From contig JAETSQ010000018.1 in NCBI GenBank assembly GCA_021769525.1, forward strand, positions 1 to 64,000: DNA of 64,000 nucleotides, in the 5' to 3' direction. The DNA comes from Oscillospiraceae bacterium. GTDB lineage: Bacteria > Bacillota > Clostridia > Oscillospirales > Ruminococcaceae. The notes below the pieces were generated by a model. That model ran no database searches. It was not told the DNA's origin and was given only the letters and a program-made list of their open reading frames with translations. The number at the start of each line of letters is the position of its first letter. The first letter of the stretch is position 1. Of the stretch, positions 44,353 to 52,495 are shown in pieces. A program made the position numbers and the translations under genes.

Positions 44353-44781
44353 ATGGCCGAAGTGCTTTTTATCCACTCCCTGTTCGTCTCCTACGGGAAG
44401 GATGTCCCTAGGGAGGAGCGCATCCCCTACACCGTGGGGGAAAAGCTAACCCCGGAGGTGCTGTCCCGGCTGGCGGAGCATATCCGCAGCGGCCGGGCGC
44501 AGTCGGTGCAGCTGGAGGACGAGACGAGGGAAAACAGCCTGGCGGCGGATTTCCGGGAGGGCTGGGCCACCGTCTACATTGTAAAGGAGGCGGAAAACTA
44601 CTTCGAGTTTGTAAACAGCGGCTGTCCGCACGACGAAACTCCGCTGAACATCACCGGGGACGGCCCCACCCCCAAAAAGCACGCCACCGATGACCTGCCG
44701 CTGATGGCGGAGATCATCGTCCACTTTGCCCGGACCGGCAGCCCGCTGCCCGCCTGCGGCTGGGAGCACACCATCCATTGA
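44353..44781 (+). CDS. Unknown 142-residue protein in the Hsp90-family cluster
   Basis: A soluble alpha/beta protein (MAEVLFIHSLFVSYGKDVPREERIPYTVGEKLTPEVLSRLAEHIRSGRAQSVQLEDE ... WATVYIVKEAENYFEFVNSGCPHDETPLNITGDGPTPKKHATDDL). The size and mixed fold would suit an immunity- or adaptor-type protein, but that is a guess. AGGAAGGAAGG precedes the ATG. It lies 25 bases before the 379-residue gene, so the two are probably co-transcribed. Confidence 0.75.
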   Translation: MAEVLFIHSLFVSYGKDVPREERIPYTVGEKLTPEVLSRLAEHIRSGRAQSVQLEDETRENSLAADFREGWATVYIVKEAENYFEFVNSGCPHDETPLNITGDGPTPKKHATDDLPLMAEIIVHFARTGSPLPACGWEHTIH

Positions 44782-44806
44782 CGTAAAGCAGGAGGAATAA
44801 ATAAGT

Positions 44807-45946
44807 ATGAAAGGCAAAGACGGCAACAGCTACAAGGAGAAGGCCGCAGGGGGCAAGAGCTTCAATGGCCGGGGCCTCCAGAACCTCATCCAGCGGCTGC
44901 CGGAGGGCGCCCCCCGGATGGCAGCCATTGCCGATGCCATCCGCCAGGCGGACGAGGCCCAGGATCACTTCTGGCGGCTCTTCTTCCGGTACGACTACGC
45001 CTGCGAGGCCACCTTCCGGGACGACCCGCCCAAGTGTATGCCGGTGGCGGCGGAGTTCCAGGCCATCTACGAGGAGCACCCGGACGCCCTGGGCCCCAAC
45101 GGGCCGGAGATGTACCTGATGATCATGCAGATGGGCATCGACCCCATCGCCCACCTGCCCCAGATCCCCATGGCCCAGTGGCAGACGCTGATGAACCAGT
45201 TCCTGGGGCTCACCAAGCGGTTCAACCTGGCCCACCGCACCTACTGGTGGCAGATGTGCCAGTTTATGATCTACGTGGACCAGAAGAAGGCCTACGAGTG
45301 CTTCCGGAAGTTCTGGAAGACCGGCCGGGACGCCATTTCCGACTGCCGGGCCTGCGAGCGGAGCAACGCCGTCCGCCTCAGCCTGCTGGCCGGGGACCGG
45401 GAGGGGGCGGAGGAGTACGCCGCGCCCCTCAAGGCGGGAAAAATCTCCTTCTGCGCCGACACCCCCCAGAAGATGTGGATGGCCTACCTGGAGGACTACT
45501 ACCGCCACGGGGACTACAAGGCGGCGGCCCCCATCGCCGAATCCCTCTACCGCAAGGGGAACAAGGACCGCAGCAACCTGGACTATGTGGGGGCGGTGCT
45601 CCAGTGCTGGGCCCACACCGACAACGACCGGGCGGTGACCCTGGCGGAGAGCCGCCTTAGCTGGCGCATGGGGATGTGGGACCAGCGCCTCTCCTACCTC
45701 TACGACAAGGGGGCGTGGCTCACCTTCCGGGAGCTGGCGAAGCGGATGGATACGGTCCACCTGGAGCTGCCGAAGGAGTTCCCCCTCTGGCGGGAGGACG
45801 GCAGCTACAGCGCCCAGGCCCTGGCGGACCACTTCTACAGCCAAGCCGCGGACATCGCCGCCCGCTTTGACGCCCGCAACGGCTCCCGCTGGTACGCCGA
45901 CGATTTAAAGGCCTCCGGGCGGATGCCCCGGACCATGCCGGACTAG
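44807..45946 (+). CDS. Unknown 379-residue helical protein, putative Hsp90 partner
   Basis: A soluble, almost all-helical protein rich in aromatic and charged residues. Short helical pairs such as KKAYECFRKFWKTGRDAISDCRACERSN, DREGAEEYAAPLKAG and GDYKAAAPIAESLYRKGNKDRS look like degenerate TPR units (about residues 150-330). TPR proteins are classical co-chaperones of Hsp90, so a partner role is plausible from context but unproven. GGAGGAA precedes the ATG at 44807. A strong terminator follows. Confidence 0.75.
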   Translation: MKGKDGNSYKEKAAGGKSFNGRGLQNLIQRLPEGAPRMAAIADAIRQADEAQDHFWRLFFRYDYACEATFRDDPPKCMPVAAEFQAIYEEHPDALGPNGPEMYLMIMQMGIDPIAHLPQIPMAQWQTLMNQFLGLTKRFNLAHRTYWWQMCQFMIYVDQKKAYECFRKFWKTGRDAISDCRACERSNAVRLSLLAGDREGAEEYAAPLKAGKISFCADTPQKMWMAYLEDYYRHGDYKAAAPIAESLYRKGNKDRSNLDYVGAVLQCWAHTDNDRAVTLAESRLSWRMGMWDQRLSYLYDKGAWLTFRELAKRMDTVHLELPKEFPLWREDGSYSAQALADHFYSQAADIAARFDARNGSRWYADDLKASGRMPRTMPD

Positions 45947-45998
45947 AGCCGGAGACACAAGTGGATGGCCGGCGCAAGGATTTAGAGGTAAGCTAAAA

Positions 45999-46030
45999 AC
46001 AGCCCCGGAGCCGAAAAGCTCCGGGGCTGT
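45999..46030 (+). terminator. Terminator after the Hsp90-family cluster
   Basis: A perfect 13-bp stem ACAGCCCCGGAGC (45999-46011) with its complement at 46018-46030. Confidence 0.75.
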
Positions 46031-46059
46031 GCCATTTGGCTTTTGTTATAATGGATGTA

Positions 46060-46208
46060 AAGCGGGGGAAACCCCTCCGTCTGGCCTATCGGCCAGACAC
46101 CTCCCCTTTCAGGGGAGGTTTGCGGGAAGGGTGAACGCCGCTTTTCTTTTTGCTTCTTTTTCTTTTCCCGCGAAAAGAAAAAGAAGGCGGGGTTTGGGGC
46201 GGCAGCCC
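46060..46208. repeat. Palindromic repeats including a pyrimidine/purine hairpin
   Basis: Perfect hairpins GTCTGGCC-tatc-GGCCAGAC and ACCTCCCCT-ttc-AGGGGAGGT (about 46079-46120) are followed by CTTCTTTTTCTTTTC (46153-46167) pairing with its complement at 46172-46186, and a GCGGCAGCCCC tail. The last part matches the copy at 56.09-56.15 kb. It lies downstream of deoD and may also end that transcript. Confidence 0.7.
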
Positions 46209-46215
46209 CAATTCT

Positions 46216-46929
46216 TCATTCCGCGATGGCGGTCTCCAGGGCGATGGCCATCATATCCCGGAATTTGGTCTGGCGCTCCTCGGCGGTCATGGCCCGGTCC
46301 GGGTCACTGATAAGGTCGGAGATGGTCAGGAGGCCCAGGGCCTTTTTCTTCAGGTAGGCGGCGTTCATGTAGAGGGCGGCGCACTCCATCTCGGCGCAGA
46401 GGACACCCATATCCAGCCAGCGCGCGCTGCGCTCCGGATGGGCGCTGTAGAAGCAGTCGCTGGAGACGACATTGCCCACCATGAACTTGCAGCCCTGCTT
46501 CTGGGCCATCCCCACGGCGGTGGAAAGGAGGCCGTAATCCGCAATGGGAGCGAAGGGGCCGGGGAGGTCATACTGGGCGCCGTAGTTGGAATCGGTGCAG
46601 GCGCCCTGGGCGATGACCACATCCCCCAGGTCCAGGTCGGGGTGCATCCCGCCGGCGGAGCCGATGCGGATGATCTTCTCCACATCGTAGAAGGCGAACA
46701 GCTCGTAGCTGTAGATGCCCACCGAGGGCATCCCCATGCCGTGGCCCATCACCGAGACGGGATGGCCCTTGTACTTGCCGGTGTAGCCGTTCATCCCCCG
46801 GACGCTGGTGACAAGCCGGGCGTCCTCCAGGAAGTTTTCCGCGATGAACTTTGCCCGCAGGGGATCGCCGGGCATGAGGCAGACCTTGGCGAACTGGCCT
46901 TTTTCGGCCGCGTTGTGGGGAGTACTCAT
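46216..46929 (-). CDS. deoD: Purine-nucleoside phosphorylase, DeoD type
   Basis: A 237-residue hexameric phosphorylase that cleaves purine (deoxy)nucleosides to base and (deoxy)ribose-1-phosphate. Motifs: MPGDPLRAKFIAENFLED (phosphate site), GMGMPSVGIYSYELF, RIGSAGGMHPDLDLGDVVIAQGA, and MECAALY with the ribose-binding Met-Glu near 180. GAAAGGAG precedes the ATG at 46929; the longer frame to 46950 overlaps that site. Single-gene unit, but functionally it fits with udk and the nucleoside-type importer in the window. Confidence 0.96.
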   Translation of the reverse strand: MSTPHNAAEKGQFAKVCLMPGDPLRAKFIAENFLEDARLVTSVRGMNGYTGKYKGHPVSVMGHGMGMPSVGIYSYELFAFYDVEKIIRIGSAGGMHPDLDLGDVVIAQGACTDSNYGAQYDLPGPFAPIADYGLLSTAVGMAQKQGCKFMVGNVVSSDCFYSAHPERSARWLDMGVLCAEMECAALYMNAAYLKKKALGLLTISDLISDPDRAMTAEERQTKFRDMMAIALETAIAE

Positions 46930-47066
46930 AGACGTTTCTCCTTTCGTCAAAAACAGCGATGGCGGACCGCCCCCGCCATGGGGGAACTTTTATTGTAATT
47001 GTAACATAAATTCGGACGTTTTACCATAAATATTTTGGGGGGAATTTACGGAACGGCGCCGCCGCC

Positions 47067-47095
47067 TTGCCTTTTCCCCATAAATTGGGTATTAT
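47067..47095 (+). promoter_or_regulatory. Promoter of the Na/Pi-type transporter gene
   Basis: TTGCCT at 47067-47072 and TATTAT at 47090-47095 with a 17-base spacer. Confidence 0.55.
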
Positions 47096-47151
47096 AGGGG
47101 CAGATCGCAAAAGAAGAGAAGCCCATCACGACTTTAGGGAGGACATTGGAT

Positions 47152-48933
47152 TTGGACTTTTTTGGTTTTGTCAGTCTGTTCGGCGGGCTGGCCCTCTTCC
47201 TGTACGGGATGTCGGTACTGGGGGGCAGCCTGGAGAAGGCCTCCGAGGGCCGGCTGGAAAAGATACTGGAGCGGCTCACCGGCAGCGCCCTGCGGGGGGT
47301 GCTGCTGGGGGCGGTGGTCACCGCCGCCATCCAGTCCTCCTCCGCCGCCACCGTCATCGTGGTGGGGCTGGTAAACGCCCGCGTGATGAAGCTCCGCCAG
47401 GCCATCGGGGTCATCATGGGGGCCAACATCGGCACCACCATCACCGCCCACATCCTCCGTCTCAGCGGCGGGGAAGGGGGCTTTCTGCTGCGTCTCATCG
47501 CCCCCACCACCCTGGCCCCCGCCATGGCCATCGCCGGCATCCTGTTCTTTATGCTGGCCAAAGGGGACCGCCTGCGGGAGGTGGGACAGATGCTCCTGGG
47601 CTTTGGGGTGCTCTTTACCGGGATGTTCCAGATGGAGGCGGCGGTGAGGCCCCTGCGGGAGCTGCCCGCCTTCGCCCAGCTCTTCCAGGCCATGACCAAC
47701 CCCATCCTGGGGGTGCTGGTGGGGGCCGGAGTCACCGCGGTCATCCAGTCCTCCTCCGCCTCGGTGGGCATTTTGCAGGCCCTTTCCTCCACCGGGGCCA
47801 TCACCTGGGCGGCGGCGGTGCCCATCATCCTGGGGCAGAACATCGGCACCTGCGTCACCCCCATCCTGGCCAGCGTGGGGGCCTCCAAAAACGCCAAGCG
47901 GGCCGCCCTGGTCCACCTCACCCTGAACCTTCTGGGCACCGGGGTGTTCCTCTGCGGCATCTACGGGGTGCAGCACCTCATCGGCCTGCCCTTCTGGGGG
48001 GATGTCATCGACAAAGGCGGCATCGCCAACTTCCACACCTTCTTTAATGTCTCGGTGACGGCGCTGTTCCTGCCCTTTGTGGGCCTTTTGGAGCGGTGCG
48101 TCTACCTCCTGGTCCCCCAGGAGGAGGGGGAGGGACAAGCCCCCCAGGAGGATCCCGCCGTTCTGGCCCTGGATCCTCTCCTGCTGGTCTCCCCCGGACT
48201 GGCCCTGGAGCAGGCCCACGCCGCCACCTGCCGGATGGCCGCCCTGGCCCAGGAGAATTTTTCCTTGGCGCGGGAGATGATCCTCTCCGGGGTGGAGGAG
48301 GAAAAGGCCGCACGCCTGCTGCGGCAGGAGAAGCTGGTGGATACCCTTCAGGACCGGGTGGAGACCTACCTCATCCAACTTTCCCGCCGCCACCTCACCG
48401 AAGGGGGCAAGGGGGCGGTCTCCCGGCTGCTGCACATGATCGGGGAGCTGGAGCGGGTCTCCGACCAGGCGGAGAACATCCTGGAGGACGCCCAGCTTTT
48501 GGAAAAGGCGGGGATCTCCTTCTCCCCTGGGGCCAAAGCGGAGATGGAGCTGTACAGCGCCGCCGTCACCGAGATCCTGGATACCGCCATCCGGGCCTGG
48601 GAAAACCGGGACCCGGAGCTGGCCCGGAGCATCGAACCCCTGGAGCAGGTGGTGGACCTGGCGGAGGAATACCTGAAGGACCGCCACATCAGCCGCCTGC
48701 GGGACGGGGACTGCACGGTGGACGCCGCCTTCGCCTTTGTGGAGGCCCTTTCCTCCATGGAGCGCATCGCCGACCACTGCTCCAACATCGGGGTGCTGCT
48801 GGCCCCCGGCAGCCGGGAGGGGGACAGCCACGCCTACCTCCACGCCCTCCACAAGGGGCAGGACCCGGACTACATCCGGGCCTACCGGGGGTACGAGGAA
48901 AAGTATCTTGCCTCCCTGCGGACCCTTTCCTGA
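47152..48933 (+). CDS. Na/Pi cotransporter-family protein with PhoU-like domain
   Basis: About 593 residues. The N-terminal membrane part (to about 310) has two inverted repeats, each with the family QSSSA motif (AAIQSSSAATVIVVG and AVIQSSSASVGILQA) and GANIGTT/GQNIGTC loops. A C-terminal PhoU-like helical domain (about 350-590) probably senses or gates. The family moves phosphate or other anions with sodium. There is no ATG; I prefer TTG at 47152, nine bases after AGGGAGG, over TTG at 47146. Confidence 0.9.
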   Translation: MDFFGFVSLFGGLALFLYGMSVLGGSLEKASEGRLEKILERLTGSALRGVLLGAVVTAAIQSSSAATVIVVGLVNARVMKLRQAIGVIMGANIGTTITAHILRLSGGEGGFLLRLIAPTTLAPAMAIAGILFFMLAKGDRLREVGQMLLGFGVLFTGMFQMEAAVRPLRELPAFAQLFQAMTNPILGVLVGAGVTAVIQSSSASVGILQALSSTGAITWAAAVPIILGQNIGTCVTPILASVGASKNAKRAALVHLTLNLLGTGVFLCGIYGVQHLIGLPFWGDVIDKGGIANFHTFFNVSVTALFLPFVGLLERCVYLLVPQEEGEGQAPQEDPAVLALDPLLLVSPGLALEQAHAATCRMAALAQENFSLAREMILSGVEEEKAARLLRQEKLVDTLQDRVETYLIQLSRRHLTEGGKGAVSRLLHMIGELERVSDQAENILEDAQLLEKAGISFSPGAKAEMELYSAAVTEILDTAIRAWENRDPELARSIEPLEQVVDLAEEYLKDRHISRLRDGDCTVDAAFAFVEALSSMERIADHCSNIGVLLAPGSREGDSHAYLHALHKGQDPDYIRAYRGYEEKYLASLRTLS

Positions 48934-48952
48934 TTTTCTTTTCACAAAAAGA

Positions 48953-48981
48953 TTGTAACCTCTCCTGTTTTGCACTATAAT
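48953..48981 (+). promoter_or_regulatory. Sigma-A promoter of the glycerate kinase gene
   Basis: TTGTAA at 48953-48958 and TATAAT at 48976-48981 with a 17-base spacer. Confidence 0.75.
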
Positions 48982-49050
48982 AAAAATAGCGGCCTATTAT
49001 CCGAAGAAAATAGGCAACCTGACAGCTTTAGGACAGAGGAGGCTTTCATT

Positions 49051-50283
49051 ATGACCCTTCGGGAAGACGCTGACAAGATCATTCGGGATTCCATCGCCGC
49101 CGCCATGCCGGACGCCGCGGTGCGCCGCGCCCTGGAGCGCCACCGCTTCGGCTCCGGGCGGCTGCTGCTCACCGCCGCCGGCAAAGGGGGGTGGCAGATG
49201 GCCAAAGCCGCCTACGACCTCCTGGGGGACCGCATCCGGGACGGGGTGGTCATCACCAAGTACGACCACGCCAAGGGCCCCATCGGGAACCTGCGGATCT
49301 TTGAGGCGGGGCACCCGGTGCCGGACGAGAACTCCTTCGCCGCCACCCAGGCGGCCATCGACCTGGTGAAGGACCTCACGCCGGAGGACACGGTGCTCTT
49401 CCTCCTTTCCGGCGGCGGCTCCGCCCTCTTTGAAAAGCCCCTCATCCCCCCGGAGGAGCTCACCGGCCTCACCAAGCAGCTGCTGGCCTGCGGGGCGGAC
49501 ATCGTGGAGATGAACACGGTGCGAAAGCGCCTTTCCGCCGTCAAGGGGGGACGGTACGCGGAGCTCTGCGCCCCCGCCAGGGTCTTTTCCATCGTCCTTT
49601 CGGACATCATCGGGGACCCCCTGGATATGATCGCCTCCGGCCCGGCCTACCCGGACCAGTCCACCTGCCGCCAGGCCCTGGACATTGTGGAGAAGTACGG
49701 CCTCACCCTCTCGGACCGGGCCATGGAGCTGCTGCGCCAGGAGACCCCCAAGGCCCTGCACAATGTGGAGACCCACATCACCGGCAGCGTCCGGGAGCTC
49801 TGCGCCGCCGCCGCGGCCAGCGCGCGGGAGCTGGGGTACGAGCCGGTGGTCCTCACCGACTGCCTCACCTGCGAGGCGCGGGAGGCCGGGAGCTTCCTGG
49901 CCTCGGTGGCCCGGTATCACCGGGATGTGGACCACTCCCTGGCCTTCATCGCCGGGGGGGAGACGGTGGTGCACCTCACCGGGGACGGCAAGGGGGGCCG
50001 CAACCAGGAGCTGGCCCTGGCCGCCGCCCAGGGGCTGGACGGCCTGCGGGACACCGCGGTGTTTTCCGTGGGCTCCGACGGCACCGACGGCCCCACCGAT
50101 GCCGCCGGGGGCTACGTGGACAGCACCACCCGGCAGCGCCTGCGGGAGCAGGGGGTGGAGATCTTTGAGGTCCTCCAGCGCAACGATGCCTACCACGCCC
50201 TCCGGAAGGTGGATGGGCTGGTCATCACCGGCGGCACCGGCACCAACGTCAACGATGTGAGCGTGGTGCTGCTGAAGCGGTAA
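49051..50283 (+). CDS. Glycerate 2-kinase (type II, MOFRL family)
   Basis: A 410-residue kinase converting D-glycerate to 2-phosphoglycerate. DUF4147-type N-terminal domain with AAGKGGWQMAKAA and LSGGGSALFEKP, and the C-terminal MOFRL domain with GGRNQELALAAA, SDGTDGPTDAAGG and the TGGTGTNVND end. AGAGGAGG precedes the ATG at 49051. The upstream in-frame start at 48970 lies within the promoter. No other glycerate genes are near; the usual inputs are glucarate/galactarate or glycine-serine routes. Confidence 0.95.
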   Translation: MTLREDADKIIRDSIAAAMPDAAVRRALERHRFGSGRLLLTAAGKGGWQMAKAAYDLLGDRIRDGVVITKYDHAKGPIGNLRIFEAGHPVPDENSFAATQAAIDLVKDLTPEDTVLFLLSGGGSALFEKPLIPPEELTGLTKQLLACGADIVEMNTVRKRLSAVKGGRYAELCAPARVFSIVLSDIIGDPLDMIASGPAYPDQSTCRQALDIVEKYGLTLSDRAMELLRQETPKALHNVETHITGSVRELCAAAAASARELGYEPVVLTDCLTCEAREAGSFLASVARYHRDVDHSLAFIAGGETVVHLTGDGKGGRNQELALAAAQGLDGLRDTAVFSVGSDGTDGPTDAAGGYVDSTTRQRLREQGVEIFEVLQRNDAYHALRKVDGLVITGGTGTNVNDVSVVLLKR

Positions 50284-50291
50284 TGCACAAA

Positions 50292-50322
50292 GGGCCCGGA
50301 TGCTTTGCAGCCATCCGGGCCC
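50292..50322. terminator. Terminator between glycerate kinase and zinc-ribbon genes
   Basis: A perfect 11-bp stem GGGCCCGGATG (50292-50302) with its complement at 50312-50322, followed on the minus strand by TTTG. Confidence 0.65.
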
Positions 50323-50341
50323 CCCGCCGGCGGAAAAGGAT

Positions 50342-50587
50342 CTACGGCTTCCTCACCACGGCCGCCCGGCCGAAGGAGGCCCATCCCAGGCACTGGCCGC
50401 AGCGGTCGCAATAGGATTGGTATTCCCGCTCCATCGTCACGCGGCACCGGGGACAGACGGCGTACATACTTCCGTCCCGGTAGCGGTACACCTGGGTGAC
50501 CGCCATGGAGCAGCGAAACGACTCCGCTCCGGGCGGATCGGCCTCCTCCGGACAGCCGGCTTCACCCACGCCTCTGTTTTTCGACAT
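50342..50587 (-). CDS. Small zinc-ribbon protein
   Basis: An 81-residue protein. The C-terminal half holds CPRC near residues 46-49 and CDRCGQC near 61-67, a zinc-ribbon pattern followed by LGWASFGRAAVVRKP. The N-terminal 28 residues look disordered. AAAGGGGTGG precedes the ATG at 50587. Function unknown; similar small ribbons occur as regulators or RNA-binding proteins. Confidence 0.7.
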   Translation of the reverse strand: MSKNRGVGEAGCPEEADPPGAESFRCSMAVTQVYRYRDGSMYAVCPRCRVTMEREYQSYCDRCGQCLGWASFGRAAVVRKP

Positions 50588-50647
50588 ATGTAACCACCCC
50601 TTTCCTCTAGCATAGGCGGGATCCTTTCAAAAATCCAGAGGATATAT

Positions 50648-50787
50648 CGGTGGCGGAAGCCTTTAAGAGGCTGTTTGGGATCGGGCACACCCGCCTTATT
50701 CGGTGACGGGAGCCTTTAAGAGGCTGTTTGGGATCGGGCACACCCGCCTTATTCGGTGCCGGGAACCTTTAACTGCCTGTTTAGGGA
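50648..50787. repeat. Tandem 53-bp direct repeats, about 2.6 copies
   Basis: Units start at 50648, 50701 and 50754 with an exact 53-base period. Units 1 and 2 differ at only a few bases in their first ten; the third is partial and more diverged. Each full unit contains the palindrome AGCCT-ttaag-AGGCT. It lies about 150-290 bases upstream of the sugar-importer promoter. Confidence 0.85.
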
Positions 50788-50936
50788 ACCGCTCCGGGGA
50801 AATCGCCGGGCCGGGGGCACAGCGATGACACAGATGTAAAAAGTCCCTTGTGTTCCCTTGTATTCCAGGAACATCCAGGAAATGAGCCTAAATTTTTTTC
50901 ATGCGCTGTGTTTTCTGAAAATATTTTTCTTTCCTC

Positions 50937-50965
50937 TTGACATACGGCCCAAAACACTGTACAAT
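50937..50965 (+). promoter_or_regulatory. Sigma-A promoter of the sugar-type importer operon
   Basis: TTGACA at 50937-50942 and TACAAT at 50960-50965 with a 17-base spacer, about 60 bases before the ATG. Confidence 0.85.
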
Positions 50966-51024
50966 TTTAATAGTTTGAACCCGTTTATTTTTGCAAGATT
51001 TATTCAACAAGGAGGATGTATTCT

Positions 51025-52392
51025 ATGAAGATCAAGCGCATTCTCGCCATGTTCCTGGCGGCCTTTATGGTAGCCAGCCTGGCAGCCTGCGGCGGGCAGC
51101 CCGCCGCTCCCTCTTCCCCTGCCTCCACCCCGGAGGCCTCGGCTCCCGGCTCCACCCCGGAGCCCGCTCCCGCCGCCGGCGGCTCCATCACCCTGTGGAC
51201 CTATCCCATCGGCAACTGGGGCCAGGAGGCCGAAGTCAAGAAGCTCACCGACGCCTTCACCGCTGAGACCGGCATCGAAGTCAAGGTGGAGTACCTGGCT
51301 TACGCCGACGGCGACGACAAGGTGAACGCTGCCATCACCGGCGGCAACGCCCCCGACCTGGTCATGGAAGGCCCTGAGCGCCTGGTCGCCAACTGGGGCG
51401 TCAACGGCCACATGGTGGACCTGAAGGATATGCTGGACGACACCGACAAGAAGGAGATCCAGGAATCCGTTCTGGCCTCCTGCACCGCTCCCGACGGCGC
51501 TGTCTACGAGTATCCCCTGGTCATGACCGCCCACTGCATGGCGGTGAACCTGGACGCCTTTAAGGAAGCCGGCGCCGACCAGTACCTGAACCTGGAGACC
51601 CGCACCTGGACCACCGATGACTTCCTGAAAGCTGTGGACGCTCTGTACGCCAAGTACGGCCAGACCGTGGGCGCTGTCTACTGCGCCGGCCAGGGCGGCG
51701 ACCAGGGCACCCGCGTCCTTATCAACAACCTGTATGGCGGCACCTTCACCGATGCTGCCCACACCAAGTACACCTGGGACGACCCCAAGAATATCCAGGC
51801 TCTCCAGAAGCTCAAGGAGATCAACGGCATTGACTTTGATGCTTCTCTCGCCGGCGGCGATGAGATCGCGAAGTTCTACCAGGGCATCCTGAAGATGGCT
51901 TTCTGCTGGAACATCGCCCAGCAGAAGAACCCCAACTCCGCCAACGGCCCTGAGGGCCAGACCCAGACCGGCGAGGAGATCGCTTTCATGAGCTTCCCCT
52001 CTCAGGACGGCACCGCCAAGCTCAACGGCGGCATCTGGGGCTTCGGCATCTTCGATAACGGCGACGCTACCCGCATCGAGAACGCCAAGAAGTTCATCAA
52101 GTACATGGCTGACTCCGCCCACACCGTGGAGGCTGTCAAGACCGCCAACTACTTCCCCGTCCGCTCCACCGCCGAGGGCACCGATCTTTCCGGCATCTGG
52201 GCTGACGACAAGACCATGAACGACTACCAGATCCTGATGCCCTTCCTGGGTGACTACTATCAGGTCACTAAGGGCTGGGCCGGCGCCCGGACCGCCTGGT
52301 GGAATATGCTCCAGGATGTAGGCGAGGGTCAGGACATCGCCACTGTCGTGGCTGCCGGCGTTGCTGAGGCCAATGCTGCTGCTGCCGGCTAA
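51025..52392 (+). CDS. Sugar-type ABC importer substrate-binding lipoprotein
   Basis: A 455-residue lipoprotein. The signal peptide ends LAACGG (Cys near residue 22), followed by a Pro/Ser/Ala linker to about 52. The mature domain has the family-1 binding-protein fold: ITLWTYPIGNWGQEAEVKKLTDAFTAETGIEVKVEYLAY, APDLVMEGPERLVANWG, AVYEYPLVMTAHCMAVNLDAFKEAG. Codon use is less GC-biased and more uniform than in neighbours, typical of a highly expressed gene. I chose the ATG at 51025, nine bases after AGGAGG; the ATG at 51016 abuts that site. Ligand unknown, probably a carbohydrate. Confidence 0.92.
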   Translation: MKIKRILAMFLAAFMVASLAACGGQPAAPSSPASTPEASAPGSTPEPAPAAGGSITLWTYPIGNWGQEAEVKKLTDAFTAETGIEVKVEYLAYADGDDKVNAAITGGNAPDLVMEGPERLVANWGVNGHMVDLKDMLDDTDKKEIQESVLASCTAPDGAVYEYPLVMTAHCMAVNLDAFKEAGADQYLNLETRTWTTDDFLKAVDALYAKYGQTVGAVYCAGQGGDQGTRVLINNLYGGTFTDAAHTKYTWDDPKNIQALQKLKEINGIDFDASLAGGDEIAKFYQGILKMAFCWNIAQQKNPNSANGPEGQTQTGEEIAFMSFPSQDGTAKLNGGIWGFGIFDNGDATRIENAKKFIKYMADSAHTVEAVKTANYFPVRSTAEGTDLSGIWADDKTMNDYQILMPFLGDYYQVTKGWAGARTAWWNMLQDVGEGQDIATVVAAGVAEANAAAAG

Positions 52393-52434
52393 GTCCCCCC
52401 TCTGACATCATTTCCTGAAACGAAGGGTTTCGCG

Positions 52435-52479
52435 CACCCTTTCCCCGCTTTGCGCGGGGGAAGGGTGTGTTTCTATTTT
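52435..52479 (+). terminator. Attenuating hairpin after the binding-protein gene
   Basis: Stem CACCCTTTCCCCGC (52435-52448) with GCGGGGGAAGGGTG (52454-52467), then TGTTTCTATTTT. It would lower permease expression relative to the binding protein. Confidence 0.7.
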
Positions 52480-52495
52480 GAAAGGGGCGATCGAT

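Noticed and set aside
50648-50787. CRISPR array
   Set aside because: The units are contiguous 53-bp direct repeats without unique spacers, and no cas genes are near.
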